Positions 1-7,097 of a DNA stretch of 64,000 nt are shown piece after piece; position 1 is the stretch's first letter, and every line of letters starts with the position of its first letter. The position numbers and the translations under genes were made by a program. The notes under the pieces are model-generated. The model saw only the letters and a list, made by a program, of their open reading frames with translations. It did no database searches and was not told the DNA's origin. This DNA comes from Thiorhodococcus minor (GTDB lineage Bacteria > Pseudomonadota > Gammaproteobacteria > Chromatiales > Chromatiaceae): assembly GCF_010820565.1 (NCBI RefSeq), contig NZ_JAAIJQ010000015.1:20168-84167 (forward strand). The letters run 5' to 3'.

Positions 1-147
1 GACCTGAAAGTCCAGGAGCGTCAGTGCTTCCAGGGCGCGAATCTCATCCCAATCGAGCCCAAGGCGAAGCGCGCAATCATAGTCGGCCTCGTGGAATTGT
101 TGGGTCATCCTCTGCAGAATGAGGACCGTGAGCTCTTGGTTCTCCAT
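1..147 (-). CDS. ICE-associated protein, N-terminal part only (possible DUF2857 family)
   Basis: The first 49 codons of a gene that runs out of the window on the left. It starts at an ATG whose complement is at 145-147, with a weak purine-rich stretch upstream. The visible part is acidic and helical, with the fragment HEADYDCALRLGLDWDEI. Small proteins of this look (DUF2857, distantly FlhC-like) sit beside the TIGR03761/DUF1845 gene in integrating conjugative elements, and such a gene lies immediately upstream here. The family assignment rests mainly on that context, because too little sequence is visible to confirm it. Confidence 0.5.
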   Translation of the reverse strand, partial: MENQELTVLILQRMTQQFHEADYDCALRLGLDWDEIRALEALTLLDFQV

Positions 148-281
148 TGAAGCCTCTTTGCCTGCTTGATCGGTGCGCCATCCATCGATTGCCATCGTTT
201 GAAGCGCCGCTTGTCGAATACAGCGGATCGAATCATAAGCGCCTCGAATCATATCGGGATGGGCGGCAAGACTCGCCCATG

Positions 282-307
282 AACGGTTAATGACTCATTT
301 ACCGTTT
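282..307. promoter_or_regulatory. Inverted AACGGTT/ACCGTTT pair between two ICE genes
   Basis: AACGGTT (282-288) is followed by ACCGTTT (301-307) in opposite orientation. The same half-sites recur at 1230-1289 upstream of the next gene, so this is probably an operator for the same regulator. No stronger promoter element is evident in the 148-369 gap. Confidence 0.4.
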
Positions 308-369
308 CCGATGACGTCATTCAGGTCTTTGATGCCGGGGATGCGCGGGTGAGGAGCGGATCTGGAATG

Positions 370-1101
370 TCACTCCGCGTCCGGGTCACCATCTGTCTCG
401 TCCGCGGATGGATCCTCATCGGTCGCGGTCACGACCTCGCGGGCGGCGTTGTCGACGGCCTCGCTCTGGCCACGGCGTTTCGCCTCATCGTAGGCATAGC
501 GATGCAGCTCGATGAAGCTCTGGGCCGCGCGTCCGAGCTGGTTGCGCCAGCGGATCCCGATCTCCGTGCGCGCCTTGCTGGAGAGCAGGCCCGAGAGCCA
601 GAGGGTGTCGATGGCGATCATCAGCTGATCGACCTCCAGGATCAGATGGGTGTAGGCGCCGATATGCGGCGAGGCGATTTGCACCTTGAGATCGACCGGA
701 TGGGTGTAGCGCGGCCGAGCCTTCAGCAAATCGTGCCGCTCGAGCTCGAGCTGCAGGCGCTCGCGCTCCGCCACCAGGGCCTCACTGAGCGCCTCGAGTC
801 GCTGGGTGATCACCCGCTCGAACTGATCGGCCTCCTCGTCGGTCGCAACGATCCGCAGGATGACGTCGATGCCGTAGAGGGCCGTCATGGTGGGGCGGAA
901 CTGGCGGAGGCTGACGAGCCGTCGCGCATACTCGCTGTGAATGCGGATCTGCCGGTCGAACACCGGCCGACTGTGGCGGTAAGCGCGGGCGGAGCGGCCT
1001 GATCCGGCCACCTTGTCCGCGGCAGGCGGCTGACCGGGATCGACGGCCGGGGGCTGAGGCGGCGCCGCAGGTGTCGTTGCTTCGCTGGGTTCGATAGCCA
1101 T
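370..1101 (-). CDS. Integrating conjugative element protein, TIGR03761/DUF1845 (AcaB-like) family
   Basis: A 243-residue protein. The first 30 or so residues are low-complexity Pro/Ala-rich. Then comes the conserved core from about residue 40, with fragments RSARAYRHSRPVFDRQIRIH, MTALYGIDVILRI and SPHIGAYTHLILEVDQLM. I recognise these as typical of the PFL_4669/TIGR03761 family found only in integrating conjugative elements; AcaB of IncC plasmids is a regulatory relative. An ATG 41 codons further upstream is also open, but the start at 1101 is preceded by a good GGAGGAG ribosome site and gives the usual family N-terminus. The tail is acidic (EDPSADETDGDPD). Role in this element: probably regulation of conjugation genes (inference). 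Confidence 0.8.
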   Translation of the reverse strand: MAIEPSEATTPAAPPQPPAVDPGQPPAADKVAGSGRSARAYRHSRPVFDRQIRIHSEYARRLVSLRQFRPTMTALYGIDVILRIVATDEEADQFERVITQRLEALSEALVAERERLQLELERHDLLKARPRYTHPVDLKVQIASPHIGAYTHLILEVDQLMIAIDTLWLSGLLSSKARTEIGIRWRNQLGRAAQSFIELHRYAYDEAKRRGQSEAVDNAAREVVTATDEDPSADETDGDPDAE

Positions 1102-1229
1102 CGTGGAAGGCTCCTCCGGGCTGAGTGGCGATTGGCGGCGTCTTTTTGCCGTGGCGATCCGGTCATTCGGCGGTCGATGAAGCACACGCCATTGGATCTT
1201 GTGCATGCGCGCTCCGCGACGCAATGAAG

Positions 1230-1289
1230 AACGGTTAATCCAAGGTGACCGTTGATGGGAATGAACGGTTTTTGAGCCAATGACCGTTC
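1230..1289. promoter_or_regulatory. Cluster of four alternating AACGGTT / ACCGTT half-sites
   Basis: AACGGTT at 1230-1236, ACCGTT at 1248-1253, AACGGTT at 1264-1270 and ACCGTTC at 1283-1289 alternate in orientation with near-regular spacing. They lie in the divergent intergenic space between the TIGR03761 gene (leftward) and the lytic transglycosylase (rightward). This is a plausible operator array for an element-encoded regulator; which protein binds is unknown. Confidence 0.45.
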
Positions 1290-1369
1290 ATGCGCTCAGG
1301 CAGTGAGGCGAATGGATACACTCACGCATGGATTCCGCCGCTGTTTGTTAAACGAACGGACGAGCTTCG

Positions 1370-2029
1370 ATGCGCGTGCTCAATGCTCTATTCACTCTGC
1401 TATGCGTCCTCTGCTTCTCCACAACCCTGACGGCAAACGATCACCCCGCAATGCGTCTGGTCGCTGCCGCATCGGCTTCGCAAGCCATCCCCACATCGCT
1501 CGCAGCGACTGCCAGGAGCACCCCGGCGCCAACGGTAGCCGCCACATCGACGCGCTTCCTGGAGGGCACGCTCTGGGCGGCGATCGCACGTCGTCACGGC
1601 CTGGACCCCTACCTGCTGTACGCCGTCGCACTGCAAGAGACGCGTCACCGTGCGGGACCCCATACCTCGGCACCCTGGCCTTACGCGCTGCGTGGACCGA
1701 AAGGGGCGCAGTTTCCCGGCTCCCGCCAGGCCGCAGAGCGCGCATTGCGCCAGCTCATGACGCGTCATCGCCGCCAGGCGATCGATGTCGGTCTCATGCA
1801 GATCAACCTGTACTGGCATGGCGACAAGGTTGCGGATCCCGTCCAGTTGTTGGATGCCTGCACCAATCTCGAGATCGCCGCGGAGATCCTCGCCGAGGCC
1901 ATCCGATCCGCGCCGGGCGACCGCGAGCTGGGGGTGGGGCGGTATCACCACTGGAAGGATCCAGCCATCGCGCGTGCGTACGGGCGCCGGGTCCTGCGCA
2001 TGGTGCGGGCGATGATGGCGCCTGAATGA
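1370..2029 (+). CDS. Periplasmic lytic transglycosylase (SLT domain), ICE type
   Basis: A 219-residue exported protein. Residues 1-22 form a signal peptide (LFTLLCVLCFSTTLTA). After a linker, residues 65-210 form an SLT/goose-lysozyme-like domain. LYAVALQETRH supplies the probable catalytic Glu90, and VGLMQINLYWHG is the standard second motif. These enzymes cleave peptidoglycan glycan strands to let a secretion or conjugation channel through the wall. Small SLT proteins of this size are standard parts of type IV secretion and ICE gene sets, consistent with the ICE gene beside it. The start ATG is chosen because it begins directly at the signal peptide. Confidence 0.8.
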   Translation: MRVLNALFTLLCVLCFSTTLTANDHPAMRLVAAASASQAIPTSLAATARSTPAPTVAATSTRFLEGTLWAAIARRHGLDPYLLYAVALQETRHRAGPHTSAPWPYALRGPKGAQFPGSRQAAERALRQLMTRHRRQAIDVGLMQINLYWHGDKVADPVQLLDACTNLEIAAEILAEAIRSAPGDRELGVGRYHHWKDPAIARAYGRRVLRMVRAMMAPE

Positions 2030-2078
2030 GCCGAACTGGCGACAGCGGGATTGTCCGGCGCCAGTCGACCCGAAGTCG

Positions 2079-2813
2079 CTAGTCAGCATCGCTTGGCTTG
2101 GCGTCGATCTGGATCAATCCCCGCTGACGTCCGGTGACGGGATCCTCGGTGCGCATTGCGGCGGCTAGCAACGCGGTCGGCACGAGCTGCATCCCGAACC
2201 CGGGTGTGACATCGAGCAGCAGCACCCGATCGCTTGCGGGGTCATAGCCGCCGATCGGCGAGAAATGACCGAGAGCGACGCCATGGATCGGCGCGCGGTC
2301 GAAGTTGACGATCAGCCGACGTCCCGGGGTGCTCAGCGATCGCAGCAGGGTGCGCAGGTCCTGCTCGCTCAGATCCCGTCGCACCTGCACGTGCCCGATG
2401 CCTGTTGCCTTCGCAAGGGCCGCCACCTCATCGAGTGTCATCCCCGTTGCCAGCATCCGCAGCCACGCCAGGGTGTCGCCCTGGAAGAGGTCGCGCTCGC
2501 GCGCGACGGGTCGGTTCAGTGAGGCAAGGACGTTGCGCAGGCTGGCCGGCCCGCAGGAAGACCACAGCGCCTGCGTTCTGAAGTCCCGCAGGAAGCGCTG
2601 AGCCAGCGGGGCTTGCTGGAGCTGGACCAAGGCGGCGCCGTCGGTCATCACTCCGCTCGCGAAGCGCTCGGGTTGCGGCGCAACCAGCGCGCGTCCGTAC
2701 CACATGAGGCCCGCGAGCATGCCGAGCAGCAGGACGCCGCTGAGCGCCCACCGCAGCGCGCGACGACGCCTGTGTGCTGGCTGATCCGATGCCGAGGTGT
2801 TCGCTTGGCTCAT
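2079..2813 (-). CDS. Membrane-anchored phytochelatin synthase family cysteine protease
   Basis: A 244-residue protein. Residues 21-40 form an N-terminal membrane anchor or uncleaved signal. The rest is a papain-like phytochelatin synthase domain (PF05023). The catalytic triad is recognisable: Cys87 in WSSCGPASLRN, His183 in GHFSPIGGY and Asp201 in VLLLDV. The HFSPIGGYDPASDRVLLLDV block is the family signature. Bacterial members are half-size relative to plant enzymes and usually hydrolyse glutathione to gamma-Glu-Cys plus glycine, though some make phytochelatin. The protein probably faces the periplasm. It is divergent from a response regulator across a pair of identical palindromes, which suggests coupled control. 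It sits in the cargo part of the ICE. Confidence 0.82.
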   Translation of the reverse strand: MSQANTSASDQPAHRRRRALRWALSGVLLLGMLAGLMWYGRALVAPQPERFASGVMTDGAALVQLQQAPLAQRFLRDFRTQALWSSCGPASLRNVLASLNRPVARERDLFQGDTLAWLRMLATGMTLDEVAALAKATGIGHVQVRRDLSEQDLRTLLRSLSTPGRRLIVNFDRAPIHGVALGHFSPIGGYDPASDRVLLLDVTPGFGMQLVPTALLAAAMRTEDPVTGRQRGLIQIDAKPSDAD

Positions 2814-2898
2814 CAGGGTTCTCTCCAGTCAGGACGCTCTCTCGAATCTGGGATCGGGGTTTGGGCGTCACCCTATCCAGCTGTACCGGGCCTGCCTA

Positions 2899-2953
2899 GG
2901 CGTCTTTGACGCCCCTTGCCGCGGGCATGGCGAAAACTGGCGTCTTTGACGCC
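2899..2953. promoter_or_regulatory. Two identical palindromes GGCGTCTTTGACGCC, 40 bp apart
   Basis: The 15-mer GGCGTCTTTGACGCC (arms GGCGTC/GACGCC, 3-nt centre) occurs at 2899-2913 and again, unchanged, at 2939-2953. The 40-bp separation is close to four helical turns, so both copies face the same side of the helix. They lie between the divergent phytochelatin-synthase-like gene and the response regulator gene. This is a strong candidate operator, possibly for that response regulator. Confidence 0.6.
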
Positions 2954-3013
2954 TTGTGACCGTGGCGTGCATCGCTATGCTCACCGAAACGACGTCACGA
3001 TCAGGCTAAATCC

Positions 3014-3793
3014 ATGACAAACCAAAGGATTGAGTGCCCAGAGCGCCAGTCTCGCCGCCCGTTTCGATCGGCTGCTAACGCGCACGCAACGCTGTCGGAT
3101 GCGGTGAACGGAGATCGGCTGTCACCCATTCGCGTCCTGATTGCGGAGGACGAGGCGCTGCTGCGAACAGCCGTCGCCGAGCTGCTACCGCAGGTGGCCG
3201 GCTCGATGGTGCAGGTCGTCAGCAGCTGTGCGACCCGCGTGGAGATGCTGCGTGATACCCGGGCCCTGCAGCCGGACGTCGTGCTCCTGGATCTGCGGAT
3301 GCCGGATCGCGACGGCGTCCTCTGCACGTTGGGTGGGGCGGAGACCATCGCTGCGCTCCAGCGTCAATGGGCTGCGGTACGGGTCATCTGTCTCAGCGTC
3401 CATGCCGAGCCCGACCGCGTGCGCGCTTGCCTTGACGCCGGAGCGGCGGGTTATCTCGGAAAAGGCGTCTTGCCGGAGGAGCTGTGGCGGGCCGTTCGGA
3501 CGGTCGCCCTGGGTGGACGCTATGTCGAGCCGATGCTTCAGGCGCGGCTCGCCATGCAGAGCGCCGGCGCTGACGCCGAGGCCGAGGTCCGCACGCAGCT
3601 CCTGGCGGGGCGGCGCGGCGACGTCCTGCGCCTCCTGCTCGAGGGCTATTCGCCGACCGAGATCGCCGCGACGCTTCCCATCACCAAGAAATACGTCGAC
3701 AAGAAGATCGCGGAGATCAAGGCACTGCTTGGCGTCGAGACGCCCATCCGGATCTATCGGCTGTGTCGCGCGCTCGGCATCGTTGACGACTAG
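3014..3793 (+). CDS. NarL/LuxR-type response regulator
   Basis: A 259-residue protein. The receiver domain spans about residues 38-160: acidic residues in LIAEDEALL, phospho-acceptor Asp93 in VVLLDLRMPDRDG, and the conserved Lys150 in AGYLGKG. A C-terminal helix-turn-helix spans about 190-259 (GYSPTEIAATLPITKKYVDKKIAEI), close to the LuxR fold but divergent, with ITKKYVDKKI where LuxR proteins usually have VSPKTVKNH. The first 37 residues are outside any domain, so a later start is possible, but the ATG at 3014 is the first in frame. It heads a rightward operon with an Hpt-like protein, a periplasmic binding protein, a hybrid kinase and a TonB receptor. Confidence 0.85.
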   Translation: MTNQRIECPERQSRRPFRSAANAHATLSDAVNGDRLSPIRVLIAEDEALLRTAVAELLPQVAGSMVQVVSSCATRVEMLRDTRALQPDVVLLDLRMPDRDGVLCTLGGAETIAALQRQWAAVRVICLSVHAEPDRVRACLDAGAAGYLGKGVLPEELWRAVRTVALGGRYVEPMLQARLAMQSAGADAEAEVRTQLLAGRRGDVLRLLLEGYSPTEIAATLPITKKYVDKKIAEIKALLGVETPIRIYRLCRALGIVDD

Positions 3794-3813
3794 CCAGGAC
3801 GGGCACGTCTGTC

Positions 3814-4188
3814 ATGCCCACCACCGCTGCCAACGACGTCTACGACCCGGATCTGGCCCTTGCCCGTGCGGGCGGGCGTGCAGAGGTCCGCGACCGGATG
3901 CTGATCGGTCTGCTCGACCTCCTGGACGACCCAGCGTGTGGCGGGCGGCTGCTCGCGGTGCAGCGCTACGGCAGCGAGCGCGCCGCTTGCCGAGAGGCGG
4001 CACATCGCGCGGCTGGGGTGGCGCGGCAAGCCGCGACGCGGCAGCTCGAAACCCTGCTGCGCGCACTCGAGCAGGCCCTCGAGGCCGGCGACTTGGAGGA
4101 GGCCGGGCGTTTGGGAGCTGACCTACCCGCGATCATCGCGGCCGTCTGCAACGCCGTTGCGCATGCCGGGTCATCGGGTTCTGGCTGA
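3814..4188 (+). CDS. Hpt-like helical phosphotransfer protein
   Basis: A 124-residue all-helical protein. The segment from about residue 65 (AAHRAAGVARQAATRQLETL, then LEQALEAGDLEEAG) has the layout of a histidine phosphotransfer domain. The His in AAHRAAG is where Hpt proteins carry the phosphorylated histidine, although the usual LKG after it is degenerate. The gene lies 20 bp after the response regulator, and the operon encodes a hybrid kinase. A relay from kinase receiver through this protein to the regulator is therefore likely by context, but the Hpt call is moderate. Confidence 0.55.
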   Translation: MPTTAANDVYDPDLALARAGGRAEVRDRMLIGLLDLLDDPACGGRLLAVQRYGSERAACREAAHRAAGVARQAATRQLETLLRALEQALEAGDLEEAGRLGADLPAIIAAVCNAVAHAGSSGSG

Positions 4189-4252
4189 GCGGACGTGCAG
4201 ACGGGAAGGGGAGCATGGTTGCACGATCGACTGGACGAGGAGAGGGCATTGC

Positions 4253-5143
4253 ATGGATGGATTGCGTCAGCTGGTTGTGGTGCTGCTGTGGTTGTTGCTC
4301 CCACGCCCCGCGCTGGCGCACGCCTGTGAAGAGGCTGTGCTGATGCTCATCCATCCGGCCGTGGCGTCGGCCTATCAGCCCGTTATCGATCAGCTCGCCG
4401 AAGGATTGGCCGAGACTGCAGGGCAGTCCATTGCGGTCTGCGCGCTCAAGGCGCTGAACGCGGGGTCCTGGTCGCGTCCGCCCGGTCAGGTCGTGGCGGT
4501 CGGCGCATCCGCCTATTCAGCGGCGGAGCGGGCCTTTCCGCAAGCCCGGGTCTTACCGATCCTGGTCGAGCGCCCGCCTGGGCGCGCACGTGACGGCTTC
4601 TCGCGCTTCATCGATCCCGCCCTGCTATTGCAGGGGCTGCGATCCATCGCCCCCAAGACCGAAACGCTGTACTTCATCCACCATCGGGAGGTGCCGGCCG
4701 CGTTTCTCGCCCGCGCCCAAGGTGCCGCGGACGCGCTCGGCTTGCGCTGGACTGCGATTGGGGTCGGCGACTTGCGTGAGGCGGCGTTGGCGATCGAGCG
4801 TGTCAGACGCGAGGCTGGGCCGACCAGCGCCGTCTGGTTCCATCGCGACGTCCTGGCGCTCAATCCCGACATCCTGGTCCCGCCCATCGTGCGGCGCAGC
4901 TGGGAGGTGGGCTTTCCCGTCATCAGTGACGACGCCGATACGGTGGAGCGGGGACTGCTGTTCGCGCTGACCCCGGATTACCGGGCGATTGGTCGGGCAG
5001 CGGCCATGCAATTGGGCCAGCCGCGGTCGGGGCTGGTGGACCTGCGTTGGGTCCACCGGGTGCTCAACCCGCGCACCGCGCGCGCCCTTGGACTGGCGGT
5101 TCGTCCGAGCGAGGAGACTGGCTTTGATGCCCCCGACGAATGA
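4253..5143 (+). CDS. Periplasmic ABC-type substrate-binding protein (sensor partner)
   Basis: A 296-residue protein. Residues 1-21 form a signal peptide ending PRPALAHA. The mature part has a two-lobed binding-protein fold like the TrpX/ABC_sub_bind (DUF534) group: VVAVGASAYSAAERAFPQA, then FIDPALLLQGLRSIAPKTET and a late FPVISDDADTVERGLLFALT. The start chosen is the ATG at 4253, which has GAGGAGAGG upstream and begins the signal peptide; an earlier in-frame ATG exists but would bury the signal. No permease or ATPase gene is adjacent. Its 3' end overlaps the hybrid kinase by 17 bp. It probably presents a ligand to the kinase or works with the TonB receptor. Confidence 0.75.
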   Translation: MDGLRQLVVVLLWLLLPRPALAHACEEAVLMLIHPAVASAYQPVIDQLAEGLAETAGQSIAVCALKALNAGSWSRPPGQVVAVGASAYSAAERAFPQARVLPILVERPPGRARDGFSRFIDPALLLQGLRSIAPKTETLYFIHHREVPAAFLARAQGAADALGLRWTAIGVGDLREAALAIERVRREAGPTSAVWFHRDVLALNPDILVPPIVRRSWEVGFPVISDDADTVERGLLFALTPDYRAIGRAAAMQLGQPRSGLVDLRWVHRVLNPRTARALGLAVRPSEETGFDAPDE

Positions 5144-7091
5144 CGCTTCTGTCCCCACTGGGAAATCCTATGGCCGCCAACTCATTGAGGCCTTCCTGGT
5201 GATCGCGCTCGTGCTCGGGCTCGCGGTGCCGCTGATCCTCTTCTGGACCGCCTGGCAGCAGGCTCGGCTGTTTAGTCTGAGCACGGCCGAGGAGCTGGCC
5301 ACTATCCTGGCCGAGGACGCCCGCTATGCGCTGCTGGTGGGCTCGCGGCCGGATGCCGAGGCCCTTGTCGACAGCCTGATCAAGTTTCCCGACCTCACGC
5401 ACGCGCGGCTTCTGGACGCAGAGGGACGGATCGTGGTCGCACAGTCGGCGGTGGGGCCGCACGCGCAGGCCAATAAGGCCGCAACGGTTGAGGCGCCGGT
5501 CGCGGCCGACGCGCAGGGGAGGGCGCCCGCGCTCGACACCAGGACGCCGGATCGAGCGACGGCGTTGGGACGCGTCATCCTGACGGTCTCACTGGACCGT
5601 GCGGCCAGCGTGGCACGCGAGACGGCGCAGGCGTCGCTGCTGCAGATCGGGGGCCTGATGCTCCTGCTCGGCGTCGCCGTTGTGCGGCTGTCGCTGCGCA
5701 TGCTCACGCCGCTCGGGACCCTGGTGCACCACCTGGGCGACCCGCTCGGGACGGCCATTCCGCCAGCGCCTTCGGCGAGTCCGGCCGAGGTGCACCGCCT
5801 CTATGCGGCCGTTGGCGCCATGCGGGCACGGCTTGCCGAGAACCAGCGTCAATTGGAGGCCCACGCCGAGGAGCTCGAGGCCAAGGTCGCCGCGCGGACG
5901 CAAGCCCTTCGTGCCGCGCGTGATGCCGCCGAGCAGGCCAATCGCGCCAAGACGCTCTTCCTCGCCAATGTGAGCCATGAGCTGCGGACGCCGTTGCAGG
6001 CGATCATTCTGCACGCCCGGCTGCTCGAGCGTCAGCGCTCCGGTCCAGATAGCGCGCCGTTGGCCGTGATTCTGCGCGCTTCCAACCAGCTGCTCGCGCT
6101 GATTGAGCAGCTCCTCAATCTCGCCAAGGTCGAGTCCGGGCATGCCATCGAGGTGACCTACCAGCGCTTCGCGCTCGGGCCTCTGCTCGAAGAGGTGGTC
6201 GCGACGCTCACCCCAACGCTGTCGCGGCGCAATCGGCTCGAGCTGAAGCGGCCCCCTGCGGACATCACCCTGATCAGCGACCGGGGACGGCTGACCCAGG
6301 TGCTCTACAACCTGGTGCGCAACGCCGACAAGTTCACCGACGGTGGTGTCATCCAACTCACGTTGGAAGCGGGCGATGCGGGGGAGGCGGTCATTCAGGT
6401 CATCGACCAGGGCGTCGGGATACCGCCGGAGGAGCGCGAGCGGATTTTCGAGCCCTTCTACCAGGGCGTCAGTGGCGTGGCGGGCAGCGTGTCCTCCGGC
6501 ATTGGCCTTGGTCTCTGGCTGAGTCGGCGCATCCTCGAGGCGTTGGGTGGGAACATCCGGGTCCGCAGTGCGCCCGGGGTCGGCAGCTGTTTTCGGATCG
6601 CGCTTTCGGTCACGCCAGGGGGTGCGGTCGTCCCGCCCGCGGTGCCTCAACCATCGGATGCCGTGTTGGCTCCCGCTGATCGCTCCGAGCCTCGCGGTCA
6701 GCGCCTACTCCTCGCGGAGGACGAGGAAAGCATCCGCGCCCCGCTGGCGCTCTTTCTGCGCGAGGCCGGCTTCGACGTCGACGCCTGTGCCGACGGTACC
6801 GCGGCCTTGGCCCTGCTGGATCAACGGCCGAACGCCTACGCCGGCGTGATTCTCGATCACCGCATGCCCGGCTGCCAGGGGCTCGACATCCTGGCGCACC
6901 TGCGCGCGTCGGCAACGAAGACCCCCCCGGCCGTGATCCTCACCGGGGACGACCGGGCGCCCCTGCAGGCGGCGATCGCCCGCCTCGGTGCCCACCTGAT
7001 GGTCAAGCCAGTGCTGCCGGAGCAGCTCATTGCGACCATCGTGAGGCTGATCGAGCAGTCTGCGCAGGCTGATCGCAGCACGCCAGGATGA
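5127..7091 (+). CDS. Hybrid sensor histidine kinase with C-terminal receiver
   Basis: A 654-residue inner-membrane kinase. TM1 is at about 18-40 (LIEAFLVIALVLGLAVPLIL) and TM2 at about 170-190, with a periplasmic sensor region of roughly 130 residues between them. A HAMP-like linker and coiled coil follow, then HisKA with His284 in NVSHELRTPLQ. The HATPase domain shows LYNLVRNADKFTDGG and IGLGLWLSRRI. The C-terminal receiver (530-650) has phospho-acceptor Asp577 in VILDHRMPG. The start at ATG 5127 lies inside the 3' end of the binding-protein gene, so the two are translationally coupled. Together with the Hpt-like protein and the response regulator it completes a phosphorelay. Confidence 0.87.
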   Translation: MPPTNDASVPTGKSYGRQLIEAFLVIALVLGLAVPLILFWTAWQQARLFSLSTAEELATILAEDARYALLVGSRPDAEALVDSLIKFPDLTHARLLDAEGRIVVAQSAVGPHAQANKAATVEAPVAADAQGRAPALDTRTPDRATALGRVILTVSLDRAASVARETAQASLLQIGGLMLLLGVAVVRLSLRMLTPLGTLVHHLGDPLGTAIPPAPSASPAEVHRLYAAVGAMRARLAENQRQLEAHAEELEAKVAARTQALRAARDAAEQANRAKTLFLANVSHELRTPLQAIILHARLLERQRSGPDSAPLAVILRASNQLLALIEQLLNLAKVESGHAIEVTYQRFALGPLLEEVVATLTPTLSRRNRLELKRPPADITLISDRGRLTQVLYNLVRNADKFTDGGVIQLTLEAGDAGEAVIQVIDQGVGIPPEERERIFEPFYQGVSGVAGSVSSGIGLGLWLSRRILEALGGNIRVRSAPGVGSCFRIALSVTPGGAVVPPAVPQPSDAVLAPADRSEPRGQRLLLAEDEESIRAPLALFLREAGFDVDACADGTAALALLDQRPNAYAGVILDHRMPGCQGLDILAHLRASATKTPPAVILTGDDRAPLQAAIARLGAHLMVKPVLPEQLIATIVRLIEQSAQADRSTPG

Positions 7092-7097
7092 AGACCC

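Noticed and set aside
349..1002. A 217-codon plus-strand frame over the AcaB-like gene
   Set aside because: The minus-strand gene fits a known family and this frame has no recognisable domain.
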